From assembly GCA_050251195.1 (NCBI GenBank), contig JBFWNG010000006.1, forward strand, positions 204,329 to 268,328: a stretch of 64,000 nt of DNA, read 5' to 3'. Of this stretch, positions 8,571 through 18,482 are shown one piece after another. The notes under the pieces are model-generated. The model made no database searches and was not told the origin of the DNA. It saw nothing but the letters and a program-made list of their open reading frames with translations. The DNA comes from JBFWNG01 sp050251195 (GTDB lineage Bacteria > Bdellovibrionota_B > Oligoflexia > Oligoflexales > Oligoflexaceae). The position numbers were made by a program, and so were the translations under genes. Each line of letters begins with the position of its first letter. The first letter of the stretch is position 1.

Positions 8571-10721
8571 TTAGAGCGGGTTGAACACAAACGGATACGT
8601 GACGGTAACCGCTTGGCCGCCGCGCGGCTCCGGGAATTTCCAACGCACAACTTTTCCTGTCACGCATCCTGTCATTACCGAATCGCTAATCGTGCTGGAT
8701 TCGATGCCTGTCGAACTCACGCGTCCCGATGGATCGATTGTAAATCGAACTTTAATTTTTCCGGAAGCGCTTGGAGACCGTTGCAGCAATTGCTCGTAAC
8801 AGTGTCGTATCTGGTTGAGGTTTGCGCGAATGACCGCGGATACTTCTTGAGAGGTCAAACCGCCGCTCACGACAGGGTCACCTGGGGGAACAACAACGTT
8901 GGCTCTTCCGCGGCCGTCGCCGCCGTCACCTTTTGTACCGAACCCGCGGCCCAATCCGACGCCGCCTAGACCACCTGTTCCACCTTGGCCGCTGCCATCT
9001 CCGCCAGCGCCCGAGCCGAAATTGTTAACGGCAGAACCGGACCCTGCAAGACCAAGCGATTGTCCTGCACCAACGCCGCCCAAGCCGTATGTCTTGGATG
9101 CTGATCCGCTGCCGCCGCCGGCACCGCCTGCGGAGTTAACGAAGTTTGTTTTGATAGCGCCTGGACCGGTTTTATTTAAGATTTTGCCGGCGCCGAGGCC
9201 AAGTTTCGACAGGTTGACGCCCGAAGCTTTGTTGTTGTTGACGCCTTCAACGCCCATGACGCTGTTGGCTTGTTTACCTTTGCGGGCCCCGCCGGCCTGG
9301 TTCATGCCGCTGCCCTTCGCGCCGCCGGTGACGAGACTGTTGTTGTTGGTTTTCTCGCCCGCAAGCTTGAAGTCGGGTTTATTGGCTCCTGTTGTCGCCA
9401 TTCCCGTTTTACCCACGTCGCGCAATTTCGAAAGCTCGGGTTTTGGCTGCTCGACAGGTTGGGTTTGCTTGGGTTTATTGTCCAGGGCCGCCACCGGATT
9501 CGGTTTTTCAGCCGGCTTCTCCACTGGTTTAACCTGCTGCGGTTTTTCCTTTTCCACCGGCTTTGCTGCTTGAACGGGTTTCGGCGGCGGGGGCGGCGGA
9601 ATCGGTTTTGGTTTGGGAGGCTCTTTCTTCTCCACCACCTTTTGTTCCGGTTTGGGAGGCGGCGGTGGCTTTATAGGCTCCTTCTTCTCTATCTTCTCTT
9701 TTTCAGGCGCATTTACCAACGCCCAGATATCGTCTTCTTTCTCTTCCTTGTCCTTGCGTTCTGCCGTCCAAATGACCGGCATCGCCAAGAAATACAAAAG
9801 CATCGAAACGCTTAACAGGCCCGCGAAGATCGGATCTCTTGCTCTATTCGGGGGAAGATCCAGAGGGGGCGGCGTTACAAACATAAGAAAGTATTTGATG
9901 GCTCCGTGCGCGATATGGGCGATGTCGCGACGTCCCAAGTTTATCTTGCTCTCGCCTTCTTTTTCCATGACTTCGCCTTCTTTGCGAATGCGAGTTTTCA
10001 TGTCCGGCATGAGTCGAAGACGATAACCTTCGCCAGAGAAGGTCGCCAAAACGTGTTGATCAAAGTACTTCTTACCGCCGCCGAAAAGGTGCGCCTTGGT
10101 GGGATCGCCTATCGTCACCTTGTCAAAGCCTTTATAACTGGGATGAAACAGCTCGACGTCGAGAACGGTATCGTCCCAATAACTCACGACCTCGAGCACG
10201 TTGCCGCTTGGCTTGGCTTTGCGGGGAGAAAAAAGCCTCTCTTTCTTTGTCCTCTTGTCATTGGGAGAGGGCCTTCGCTCGGTCATACTGCGCGGCCCGG
10301 ACGAATCAGGAACAGATACGACACGACCATCGTCGTCAGAATCGTAACCTGCATCATCTTCCTCCTCAGTACCTGCGTAGCCGGGGACCATCGGGACCGG
10401 CACTGTTTCGTCCGCAACGGCGTCCTCCTCTTCGACGACAGAAAGCGTGAAGTTGCCGATAAGCAACTTGTCACCCTTAGTGAGAGCCGTTTCGACATCA
10501 ACCTTCTGACTATTTTTCTTAATACCCGTAGCGGAACCAAGATCTATAAGTACGCTCGTACCGCTGTCGTTTGTTTCAATCATGGCGTGAATGGGTTCAA
10601 TACCAGGTGCTTTGAGTACGATTTCGTTGGAAAGCAGCGTTCCAATGAGGACCCGACCCGCCGTTAAAGAAATAACAATAGGCTCATTGTCCGGGAGTTG
10701 GTATTTAATACTTAAACTCAT
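8571..10721 (-). CDS. GltG/PglI-like FHA-TM-TonB-like gliding machinery protein
   Basis: 716 residues. Domains in order: an FHA-type domain (1-95); an acidic linker; a second beta-rich domain (about 170-290) preceding a TM (about 305-325); a long Pro/Lys-rich rod (about 350-430); a Gly/Asn-rich region (about 450-600); and a C-terminal AgmX/PglI TonB-like domain (about 615-716) with RHCYEQLL, GKIKVRFTID and VRWKFPEP. In Myxococcus such proteins (GltG, GltJ) link the Agl motor in the inner membrane to the periplasm and outer membrane. The FHA domain lacks the usual Arg and Ser of the phosphothreonine pocket (IGTLLSNEI, GIEPIHAMI). It is the last gene of the core operon. Confidence 0.85.
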   Translation of the reverse strand: MSLSIKYQLPDNEPIVISLTAGRVLIGTLLSNEIVLKAPGIEPIHAMIETNDSGTSVLIDLGSATGIKKNSQKVDVETALTKGDKLLIGNFTLSVVEEEDAVADETVPVPMVPGYAGTEEEDDAGYDSDDDGRVVSVPDSSGPRSMTERRPSPNDKRTKKERLFSPRKAKPSGNVLEVVSYWDDTVLDVELFHPSYKGFDKVTIGDPTKAHLFGGGKKYFDQHVLATFSGEGYRLRLMPDMKTRIRKEGEVMEKEGESKINLGRRDIAHIAHGAIKYFLMFVTPPPLDLPPNRARDPIFAGLLSVSMLLYFLAMPVIWTAERKDKEEKEDDIWALVNAPEKEKIEKKEPIKPPPPPKPEQKVVEKKEPPKPKPIPPPPPPKPVQAAKPVEKEKPQQVKPVEKPAEKPNPVAALDNKPKQTQPVEQPKPELSKLRDVGKTGMATTGANKPDFKLAGEKTNNNSLVTGGAKGSGMNQAGGARKGKQANSVMGVEGVNNNKASGVNLSKLGLGAGKILNKTGPGAIKTNFVNSAGGAGGGSGSASKTYGLGGVGAGQSLGLAGSGSAVNNFGSGAGGDGSGQGGTGGLGGVGLGRGFGTKGDGGDGRGRANVVVPPGDPVVSGGLTSQEVSAVIRANLNQIRHCYEQLLQRSPSASGKIKVRFTIDPSGRVSSTGIESSTISDSVMTGCVTGKVVRWKFPEPRGGQAVTVTYPFVFNPL

Positions 10722-10850
10722 TCCAAGACCTTTCTAGATTCTGCTGCAACCCGTAGTGTTGAAACGTCTCTCAAAAACCCTGTCTACTTTATATACCTGT
10801 TTGATTTGCTTTTATTATCTCGCGTTTAGCTTACAATGAAAAGAGGGAAG

Positions 10851-11948
10851 TTATCCTTCCTCTTCTTCCTCGCTCTCGGAGTCTCCTTCATCTTCGGGTG
10901 GAGCTTCTTCCTTCTTTTCAGCTGGAGGCGAGCTCGGTTTCTTCTCAACCTTCTTTGCTTGTTTGTTCTCTTCTATGTCGGAAATGAGCTTATAGGCCTT
11001 TTCGTCAAGCTGAGGAATGCTCGGTTCCGCTTTAACGAGAGTGTTCAGGAGCGCGATCGCTTTATCGTGCTTCTTCTCGCCCTGATAAGCGTTCAAAGCG
11101 CACGACATCATAGCCGGCTTATAATCTTTCTTCTTGTCTTCTAGTTCCTCACAGAGCGCAGCAACTTTGGTCGTATTGCCCGCAAGACGCTCCGCGACGA
11201 GGAGGCCGTACAAGGCAAACCAATCTTCTTCCATCGGCCCGAGCATTTGGATGGCGGTGGCGTAATCCCCGTATTTCAGACTGAAGAAGCCAATATTAAG
11301 ACGAGCCGCTTCGTTTTCTGAATCGGTCTTAAGAACCGAGTTCCATGTTGCAATGGCTTCTGGCAACCGGTCGTCTTCAAGAGCAATAAAGGCATCCGCG
11401 TTCATGGCCGCGGCCTTGATCCACTTATTTTTACTCGTGAGGAGGTCCGGCAAATAATATTCGGCTAAGGCAAAATTTTTGGCATTTATCGCCGCCAAAA
11501 CTAATTGAAGTTTGGCAATGTCTGGAATCTCTCGTGCAACGTCTTTGCGCATTTCGAGATCAATAAGCTTCTTGACCGATCTGATAACCGCGTCTAAAGA
11601 CTCGTCGGCAAGCACCTGAACGGTGATAAAACCCGCGACTTCCGCCGTATCCTTAGCCGTCGCCTTCTTGACATTATCTTCTAGATCGTTGACAAGACCT
11701 TTAGCGATTTTCTTGTTAACCGTCTTGGACGTGAAAGCATTGTTGCCCTCGCTGAAGTAGAACGGTCTATAGTCGTCGGAAAGATCGAGGGAAGAATTAT
11801 CGTCTTGTTTGTCTTCCTTCCCCGACGATTCCTCGGCAGACTCGGATCCGTCAGCGGAAACCACTTCCGACGGCTGCTTGTTTTCATGTGAGCTACACGC
11901 CCAAACAAGGCCCAAGAGAATAAAAATCTGCTGCCAACTTCTAAGCAT
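10851..11948 (-). CDS. TPR lipoprotein of the gliding-type operon (GltE/AglT-like)
   Basis: 365 residues. Signal peptide ending at LVWAC (Cys18; Trp at -2 is unusual) suggests a lipoprotein. An acidic Ser/Glu/Asp-rich linker precedes TPR-like helices (about residues 120-320; for example EAARLNIGFFSLKYGDYATAIQ in that region). The C-terminus is a Lys/Glu/Pro-rich tail ending in a run of acidic residues. Its start overlaps the upstream TAA by one base (TAATG). By position and architecture it matches the TPR lipoproteins of Agl/Glt clusters; exact orthology is not provable by eye. Confidence 0.75.
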   Translation of the reverse strand: MLRSWQQIFILLGLVWACSSHENKQPSEVVSADGSESAEESSGKEDKQDDNSSLDLSDDYRPFYFSEGNNAFTSKTVNKKIAKGLVNDLEDNVKKATAKDTAEVAGFITVQVLADESLDAVIRSVKKLIDLEMRKDVAREIPDIAKLQLVLAAINAKNFALAEYYLPDLLTSKNKWIKAAAMNADAFIALEDDRLPEAIATWNSVLKTDSENEAARLNIGFFSLKYGDYATAIQMLGPMEEDWFALYGLLVAERLAGNTTKVAALCEELEDKKKDYKPAMMSCALNAYQGEKKHDKAIALLNTLVKAEPSIPQLDEKAYKLISDIEENKQAKKVEKKPSSPPAEKKEEAPPEDEGDSESEEEEEG

Positions 11949-14900
11949 TATTTCTCCAAACGCCCAACGAGGTTAGACGGCACCTGCGTTTGCAAAATAT
12001 CCGGAGTAACTGTGTAATCGTCGAATGTGAAGGTTCTATCTTCGATTCGTGCCAGAGCGTTCAATACTTTCACAGACCATTCGTTGTATACCTTGAACTT
12101 CCTGATCGTATCCTGAGAGGCTTTATACCAAGTCTTGGCTGCATTCTTTCTTTCCGTTATTTGCGGAGCGAGTTCTTTGAGAACGTCTGCCTTCGACGCG
12201 CCTTTGATCTCGGGCGGGTTTTCTAGGGAGTTGACGTAAAGCTCGTTCGCATAACCCATCTGATGGAGAGCCGCCACGCCCCAATAAGCGTCTTTCGTTC
12301 CGACCACCTGGTTGAACGTGTCCTCCACCTGTTTTAGAGCCAAAGCCTTTTTCTCAAGTGAAGCCGCCAGGCGATCTACGCTGCCGCCTTCCAGCTTAAC
12401 TTCTTGAAACTTGCTGATGATTGGATTCGCACGCTTGAAGGCGATTTCGCCAATGTAGCGCAAAGCTTCGCCGTCGACGGCGTTCACGTTGTTGGAGAAA
12501 ATAGACTCCATCGACTTGACGGCCTGTCCTCCGAGCGCTCCCTCTCCCTTCGTCGCAACATAGATCCTATGGTACGCGACGATCTGCTGGTTAGGCGAGA
12601 GCTTGAAGCGCGGAAGATACTGTTTGGTAATCAACTCGGCCATGAGAGACAATTGCTTGCCTCTCTCCGCGTTGCGAATCATTCTTTCCATGACGATGAC
12701 TCCACCGTCCGGGTAACGGTTCACAAATGCGGTGCAAACGGAAAGAGCTTTCGACGATCGGATAGCTATGAGAACTTCGCAACTTTTCGCTAACGCTCCA
12801 GGAGTTTCCTTGGCATCAGGATAATTCTGGGTAAAGAGGACAAAGAATTCACTCGCCTTAGCGAATTCAAGTCTCTTCTCTGAGATCTTCGCCAGCTGCA
12901 GTAACGAATCTTTGGCTTGTTCCTTTTTTGGGAATCGCTTAACAACTATAAAGTAAGCGCCCATCGCGGAATCAATGTCGCCGCCCCTCACAAAGTCAAC
13001 CGCCGCGTTATACCAAAGCTTGTCGACGTCCGGATCGTTCGGATATTTTTTGGCTTGAGCTTCGAACATCTTCGCTCGTTTCAAGCTGTCTTTTTCTTTA
13101 GCGATGCTTTCTTTCTCAACGCCCCGCTGCAACGACCGCAACTTCGCGCCCAATTCACCCTCGCGGTATTCAGGAACCTTGAGTAAATTGTCCGCCGTCC
13201 GCAGCATTTCCTCTTTGTCGTCGCTGACAATAGGAATGAGGAGCTCAACCGAAGCCGGTCCTTCTTTGCCTTTAGGATATTTAACAGCGAGATTCTTGAG
13301 ATAGAGAATTGCGTTTTTCTTGTTTCCTGAATGGTAGTAAATCTTTGTAATATCCGTTTCGCAGGTTTTCACCCTGACTTTGTCTTCTGGATACCACTCG
13401 GTGTACTTGGCGCACGCCTTAATGTAGTTCTTGGCACGAAGGGTGAGAGCACGAGGTTTCTTAAAGTCGGGCTTCTGCCTTTTCAGTACCTTAAACTCCG
13501 GCTCGAAATCTTGAATGTAGGAACGGACCATGTCGACGGATGCTTCTCTGTGCATGTTGATGGTCTTTTTTGCTACTGGATCGACCCGAACGGCCTTGTC
13601 TTTACCCAAGCTCGCTATTTCGTAGTAATAGCGTCCCGCCTCTCTGAAGTTCTTCAAATAGTATTCGATATCTGCGAGGTAGTACTTCACGCCCGGCACT
13701 TCCGGCGCCTTCGGATAATGCTTCAAGAACAACAAATATCCTTTTTTCGCTTCTTCGTTGAGCGCCCTATTGTCGTCTTTAATTGCTTTCTGGAGAGTCA
13801 AAGATGCGTAGTACATCATTTGGTCTTTGACCAGGGCTTGTGTTTCTAAGACGAGTTTACGATCGTTCTTCTTGGCCCAAGCGCTCTTTACACCATACAC
13901 GGCGCCAAGGCGTTCCAATTCCCTCCATACGTCGGGCATCCTGCTGAGCGCAAAGTATAGGCTGATGATTTCCTTTTGGGCCTCAGGAGCTTCTTCGCCA
14001 TAAGGAGCCACTTTCTGGTATCTTTTGAGAACATTGATCGCTTGCGCATAGTTCCCTTGATCCGACAATATTTCCGCTAGAAGAGTAAGAAACGGCCCGA
14101 TGAACCGAGCCCCGCCATTGGCCCGATAGTACGCGATAGCGCCATCGACGTCCTTGAGCTCTGCGAACGCGTATACCATGTCGCGCAAAGCCTCGTCCTT
14201 CAGGTCAAGACCTTGTCGTCCGCCGGCCCTTGCTTGAGATACCAACATCTTCCAATTTTTCAGGGCGGCCTGATAATGGCCTAAGTTGTACTCGCACCAT
14301 CCCAACTTAAAGACTGACCAGAGGAACTTCTTGGATCGCTTGAAGCGAAGAGCTTTCTCGTAGTTGGACTTGGCGTTGTTAAAATCCGATTTGTCGAAAT
14401 AAAAATCGCCGAGCGCCGCATACGCGTCTCCGGCAACGTCGGAGTTTGGATAGTCTTTAATAAGCTTCGCAAAAATTTGGGCGGATTCTTTTTCCTTACC
14501 CAAATATTGCAAACCAATCGCTAAGTTGTAAGTAACTATATCGGCGGTTTTTGAACGCGGATATTCTTTGAGGAGAACATTGGCTTCGGAGACAACTTGC
14601 TTCCAGTGCTTAACGGATCGCTTATTGTTAAGCTGCGGCTCTCTACCCTTTCGACCGCCCACATCCCAAGCGCGCCACCCCTTATCGTAAATGCGCTCTT
14701 CTTCAGAGCGGACATAGGTAGCTTGTTCCATCCTTAAATTGAGAGTACGCTCCAAGATTTGTAATCGCTGAGGGGACCGCTTCGGTAACGCCTTCGCCGT
14801 TTTCTGCAAGTACGCAACCGTTTTATCGATACCGTCGATCAACTTCTTCTCAACCTGAACGACAAATACAGCCGATCGGTTAAGCCGCGCCATTGCTTTC

Positions 14901-15034
14901 CCGCTACCCTTTTCGCGCTTTCGCTCCTGAACGGCAATCGCCACCCGCTTCTTTTCGGGCTCCGCATCGGCCGACATCGCGATAGAAGCAAGCATCGAGA
15001 GGAGCAATAGCAAAATTTTCAAGCGTATCTTCAT
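11948..15034 (-). CDS. large periplasmic TPR protein of the gliding-type operon
   Basis: 1028 residues with a cleavable signal peptide (about 1-24, ending ...ASIAMSADA). The rest is a long superhelix of TPR and TPR-like repeats, e.g. YLGKEKESAQIFAKLIKDYP and NSDVAGDAYAALGDFYFDKS near residues 175-215, repeated to about residue 900. Large TPR proteins (AgmK, AgmU type) are periplasmic or outer-membrane-linked parts of the Myxococcus Glt complex. It lies between two other TPR genes with 3-bp and -1-bp spacing, so strong translational coupling is likely. Confidence 0.82.
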   Translation of the reverse strand: MKIRLKILLLLLSMLASIAMSADAEPEKKRVAIAVQERKREKGSGKAMARLNRSAVFVVQVEKKLIDGIDKTVAYLQKTAKALPKRSPQRLQILERTLNLRMEQATYVRSEEERIYDKGWRAWDVGGRKGREPQLNNKRSVKHWKQVVSEANVLLKEYPRSKTADIVTYNLAIGLQYLGKEKESAQIFAKLIKDYPNSDVAGDAYAALGDFYFDKSDFNNAKSNYEKALRFKRSKKFLWSVFKLGWCEYNLGHYQAALKNWKMLVSQARAGGRQGLDLKDEALRDMVYAFAELKDVDGAIAYYRANGGARFIGPFLTLLAEILSDQGNYAQAINVLKRYQKVAPYGEEAPEAQKEIISLYFALSRMPDVWRELERLGAVYGVKSAWAKKNDRKLVLETQALVKDQMMYYASLTLQKAIKDDNRALNEEAKKGYLLFLKHYPKAPEVPGVKYYLADIEYYLKNFREAGRYYYEIASLGKDKAVRVDPVAKKTINMHREASVDMVRSYIQDFEPEFKVLKRQKPDFKKPRALTLRAKNYIKACAKYTEWYPEDKVRVKTCETDITKIYYHSGNKKNAILYLKNLAVKYPKGKEGPASVELLIPIVSDDKEEMLRTADNLLKVPEYREGELGAKLRSLQRGVEKESIAKEKDSLKRAKMFEAQAKKYPNDPDVDKLWYNAAVDFVRGGDIDSAMGAYFIVVKRFPKKEQAKDSLLQLAKISEKRLEFAKASEFFVLFTQNYPDAKETPGALAKSCEVLIAIRSSKALSVCTAFVNRYPDGGVIVMERMIRNAERGKQLSLMAELITKQYLPRFKLSPNQQIVAYHRIYVATKGEGALGGQAVKSMESIFSNNVNAVDGEALRYIGEIAFKRANPIISKFQEVKLEGGSVDRLAASLEKKALALKQVEDTFNQVVGTKDAYWGVAALHQMGYANELYVNSLENPPEIKGASKADVLKELAPQITERKNAAKTWYKASQDTIRKFKVYNEWSVKVLNALARIEDRTFTFDDYTVTPDILQTQVPSNLVGRLEK

Positions 15035-15037
15035 GTC

Positions 15038-16579
15038 TTAGTTCCCGGTGCACTTGCTATCAAGGTTATAAACGTAGAATCCGAGCTCGTCCTCCCAGTA
15101 CTCTTGCTCAAATGGCCAATATTCCAGGGTCTCTCCGATATTAAGCTTTTGCATGCCACCAATGTATTGTGTCTTCTTGTCTTGATCCGTAACGCTGATC
15201 TTGGAGCGAAGCTTTGCGAGTTTTCCCAACTGCATTTCGGCGACGATGAATTTCGTTTGATTTGAAAGTTCGAGGAGCTGGCTATAGTACGTCGCGGCAA
15301 GCTTGTACATCTCCCTGCCCGACCTCGAAATTGCGGATTCTTTCTTCGACTTCAAGAACTCGTCAAGCTGCTGATAAAGACCGGAGTTCCCCCAACTGCC
15401 CTTGTAATCGGAAAGTCGATCAGCCTCGCGATCCGCGATGCGCATAATGTCCACGGCACCTTTGAAGGCATCGATAAGGGTAAGCTTCTTGACGACCTCT
15501 TCCGCGTTTTTAAACTGCTTCAACTGACCGTTCTTGTACCTGTAGACAAGCGAGAAAAACTCTTTATGATTCCCCTGGAAACGCGAAAGCATAGCCTTAA
15601 TTTCGCTATAGGTTTGCGCGTAACGGTCGCGGAACCTCTTCATCGATTCCTTGACTTGATCAAACCGGCAAAGCCGCAGGAACGTGATGGACTGGAGAAT
15701 GTAGCTTTCCGGATAGAAGCGATTCATAAAGAACGGCGAGTGGATCGTGTGAATCTGACCTAGGGTATTGTTGAATTTTTCCATCATGTAATAAGCCCAC
15801 GATGTTTCCCAAACCGCGTCCAACCAATGGTCGGAATCTCGGGGAACCCGTCCGTAAAACCCAAGAGCTTGTTGGTATCTTTTCGTTTCGTAGTGGATAC
15901 GGGCGATATTCATCAAGGCGAGTTCATGCATCTCTCGGAGACTTTCCTCGCCTTTTGACCCGTTAATAACTTTTTCAAAGTGATTGATTGCCTTGGAATG
16001 CGATCCGGAGAGGTTCGAAATAACGCCAAGATAAAACTGCGCGCCTAAGTAATAGCTGCTGCCGGACGGAACTTTTTCAAACTGACTGCTCGCAATTTCC
16101 AATTTGCGCTGATCGAACGCCTCGATCCCCTGATAGTAGAAATAGAACCCCCGAGCCGGACCGGGAACATCCGCTGAGTTTATCTTGCTCTTGAAGAGTT
16201 GTACGATGTGCGACTGGCCCAAACTTACGGCGCTATTGATGATGCCAAGCTGTTCCATGGCTTGTCGGAAGTAGGGATTTGCGCCCGTCTTGCCGCGCCT
16301 GACGATGACGCTATAGTATTTGGACGCCGAGTACAACAATCCCATTTGCTGCAGGCTGCGTCCGAGCCCCCATTCCGCTTTCGCGCGTTCTATGCGCGAT
16401 CGCGGCGCAGAATAGACCGCAAAAAAGAGTTGCGCCGCTTGAGGATAATTTCCAGACTTGAGCAACGCCTCAGCCTTACCAATATCTGCCGCACGAGCGG
16501 GGGTGGCCGACCACGAAACCGCCGCGAGAACCGCTAACACAAGAATTTTGAACCGAATTTTTGCCAAAAGCGTACTCAT
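15038..16579 (-). CDS. periplasmic TPR protein of the gliding-type operon
   Basis: 513 residues. Signal peptide about 1-30 (cleavage after ATPARA). Then TPR-like repeats from about residue 30 to 330 (for example SGNYPQAAQLFFAVYS, ETKRYQQALGFYGRVPRDS). It is probably periplasmic and part of the same scaffold as the 1028-residue protein immediately downstream. The gene starts 3 bp after the OM-barrel gene's stop, within the continuous operon. A TPR helix repeat alone does not define a function. Confidence 0.8.
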   Translation of the reverse strand: MSTLLAKIRFKILVLAVLAAVSWSATPARAADIGKAEALLKSGNYPQAAQLFFAVYSAPRSRIERAKAEWGLGRSLQQMGLLYSASKYYSVIVRRGKTGANPYFRQAMEQLGIINSAVSLGQSHIVQLFKSKINSADVPGPARGFYFYYQGIEAFDQRKLEIASSQFEKVPSGSSYYLGAQFYLGVISNLSGSHSKAINHFEKVINGSKGEESLREMHELALMNIARIHYETKRYQQALGFYGRVPRDSDHWLDAVWETSWAYYMMEKFNNTLGQIHTIHSPFFMNRFYPESYILQSITFLRLCRFDQVKESMKRFRDRYAQTYSEIKAMLSRFQGNHKEFFSLVYRYKNGQLKQFKNAEEVVKKLTLIDAFKGAVDIMRIADREADRLSDYKGSWGNSGLYQQLDEFLKSKKESAISRSGREMYKLAATYYSQLLELSNQTKFIVAEMQLGKLAKLRSKISVTDQDKKTQYIGGMQKLNIGETLEYWPFEQEYWEDELGFYVYNLDSKCTGN

Positions 16580-16581
16580 TG

Positions 16582-17397
16582 TTAAAAGAACTTAGACGCG
16601 CCAAATTGCAAAGTTATGTTGTTGTGAACCCCTGTACCCGACTCTTCGACCGTGGGGTCGCATGCGGAATCTTCTTTTTGATAAATAAGGCTGTGGTTCC
16701 GAAGATCCCAGCGCCATGCCATATCCTTCGACACAAAGTATCGTTGGCCTATACCGAACAAGAAGTTGGGATAGGTCTGCGTGGTGTCTTCCGGAACCGG
16801 TGCTGCATCGGAATTTACGGCGGTGTTTGGCTCCGTGCAAAAGTCGCTAAATTTCCATTCGATACCGGACATACCCCCACCAAGAGCAATGTAAGTGTCA
16901 AAGTAAATCAAGCGTCCCGACGACGTTTGCCACTTGCCGTAAATTGGCGTCCATTGCAGGTTCGCTTCGCCCGTATAAACGGTTCGAAAAATTTTCGTCT
17001 TGATGCCGAACTCGTCGAACAAAACCCGTTTGTCTTCCTTGTCCAAGTTGAAACCGTAGGCGCCGGAAAACTCCGCGGCGAAGCTCTCGCTAAAGTGATA
17101 GGCAAGGATACCGGTTGCCAAAAACGTGTAAATAAACGACTCGTTCATGATACTTGTGAACTGCGCCCCTAGCTCCAACTTGCCTGCCTTGTTAAAATAT
17201 CGAGGACGGATAACTCGAATTTCAACGTTCTTAAATCGCTCGTTAGGAGACTCTTGCGCCTGAAGGCGAGTCCCAAACGAAGGCAAACGGGAGCCTGACC
17301 AGAAAAGCGGCAAAAACTGCGACAAAACCACAAACCACGACAACCATCGGCGTCTGTGCGATGCCAATCGGACTTTGACCAGTCCTTGCTCCATCAT
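16582..17397 (-). CDS. outer-membrane beta-barrel protein (GltH/CglE-type)
   Basis: 271 residues. Long N-terminal signal region (basic start, hydrophobic stretch about 20-45, LQAQES cleavage site) followed by alternating amphipathic strands (KLELGAQFTSIMNESF, SFAAEFSGAYGFNLD) and a terminal Phe (FGASKFF), the usual BAM recognition residue. It belongs to the small OM barrels found with Agl/Glt genes in Myxococcota and Bdellovibrionota. Its ATG overlaps the ExbD-like stop by 4 bp (ATGA). Likely role: outer-membrane end of the machine. Confidence 0.78.
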   Translation of the reverse strand: MMEQGLVKVRLASHRRRWLSWFVVLSQFLPLFWSGSRLPSFGTRLQAQESPNERFKNVEIRVIRPRYFNKAGKLELGAQFTSIMNESFIYTFLATGILAYHFSESFAAEFSGAYGFNLDKEDKRVLFDEFGIKTKIFRTVYTGEANLQWTPIYGKWQTSSGRLIYFDTYIALGGGMSGIEWKFSDFCTEPNTAVNSDAAPVPEDTTQTYPNFLFGIGQRYFVSKDMAWRWDLRNHSLIYQKEDSACDPTVEESGTGVHNNITLQFGASKFF

Positions 17398-17891
17398 GGG
17401 TTATCCTTAGCGACTAACAGCTTAAAAGTAATAAATTCCGCCTGCGAAGCAGAGAGCATGATCCGCTTCATGAGTTTAAAATTGTGGTTCTTATCCATTT
17501 CCATTCCGAGCGTGTTGGCCTTCTTTTTTTCTTCCGCCCCTTCTTTAGCCACGGCCTTCTTGTTGGCTTCTGCCAATTTCAGGAGTTCTTCATAAACCGG
17601 GCGAATCGCCCCCTGATCTCTCGCCGCCTCGGGTACGTCGCCATTCTCGATATCCACAATTTTCTTGTCGTTGATAAAGATTGCTTGCCGGTTCACGGTG
17701 ATTGCCGGAATTTCGTCAATCGTCGTGAGCGTAGCCGAATTTGGGAGTTCAAGATCCTGGTCAACGTCGTGGTTAACGGGATCAGTCGAGTAACTCATCA
17801 AGAGAAACGTAACGAGGATACTAAAAATGTCGAGCATTGGCGTTAAGTTGAGACTTAAGTGATCGCCACTATCACCACCCACTGATGCCAT
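17394..17891 (-). CDS. ExbD/TolR-like protein (AglQ/AglS type), second copy
   Basis: 165 residues. One N-terminal TM with the essential proton-path aspartate in LTPMLDIFSILVTFLL (about residue 20), then a periplasmic domain rich in Lys/Glu. ExbD/TolR proteins pair with a TolQ/ExbB protein to form a proton channel that drives movement of partner proteins. Here, as in Agl motors (AglR, AglQ, AglS), two different ExbD-like genes follow one TolQ-like gene. It is the third gene of the operon. Confidence 0.9.
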   Translation of the reverse strand: MASVGGDSGDHLSLNLTPMLDIFSILVTFLLMSYSTDPVNHDVDQDLELPNSATLTTIDEIPAITVNRQAIFINDKKIVDIENGDVPEAARDQGAIRPVYEELLKLAEANKKAVAKEGAEEKKKANTLGMEMDKNHNFKLMKRIMLSASQAEFITFKLLVAKDNP

Positions 17892-17908
17892 CGGGAACCT
17901 CTTCTAAC

Positions 17909-18460
17909 CTAGAGTATAACGCTGCCTATAACCACTTTTTCGTACAGGTACTCGCTTAACAGTTGTTGGCCTGAATCGTCTTTCGTTGGGATTCGCGGAT
18001 CGCTTTCTGTCAAAACCTTGATAGCGTCCACGACGTCGACCAGCTGAGAATACTTGACGGTATCTTCAGAGAACACGGTCACCTTGTCCGCCTCAGGATA
18101 TTGCGTCCGCAAGGAAATAAGCTCCTGGTGCAAACTGGCAAGACCCGTTTTATCGAGCGGATAGTTCTTCTTGTCCGCATTGACCGGCGCCGCCGACCAC
18201 TCCGTCATAAGTTGAACTTCTCGTTCGTCTATGTTGACCTTAATGTCCAAAGAACGCTTGGGCTTTTCGTCGACGGGAGCGTTAGACAGGAACGGGACCT
18301 GGACCTCGTGAATCCCGATATTGACGAACACAGCCGACACGAGCAAAAAGGTGTTCAACATTGAGAAAATGTCAATAAAGGGCATGATGTTCAGTTCAGC
18401 AGTCTTCGCCCCTGACGTCTTTTTTTTCTTATGCTTACGATGTTTGCGACTTCGACTCAA
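17909..18460 (-). CDS. ExbD/TolR-like protein (AglQ/AglS type), first copy
   Basis: 183 residues. A very basic cytoplasmic start (RSRKHRKHKKKK) leads into a single TM with the conserved Asp in NIMPFIDIFSMLNTFLL (about residue 29). The periplasmic part (about 55-183) has the ExbD fold pattern (LDIKVNIDEREVQL near 70). It differs clearly from the next ExbD-like gene, so the two probably have non-redundant roles as in AglQ and AglS. It lies 22 bp downstream of the TolQ-like gene. Confidence 0.9.
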   Translation of the reverse strand: MSRSRKHRKHKKKKTSGAKTAELNIMPFIDIFSMLNTFLLVSAVFVNIGIHEVQVPFLSNAPVDEKPKRSLDIKVNIDEREVQLMTEWSAAPVNADKKNYPLDKTGLASLHQELISLRTQYPEADKVTVFSEDTVKYSQLVDVVDAIKVLTESDPRIPTKDDSGQQLLSEYLYEKVVIGSVIL

Positions 18461-18482
18461 AATAGCAACTCACTATGAATGT

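Noticed and set aside
8899..9573. Long Pro-rich plus-strand frame
   Set aside because: It is the complement of the Gly-rich part of the GltG-like gene, and its composition follows from that.
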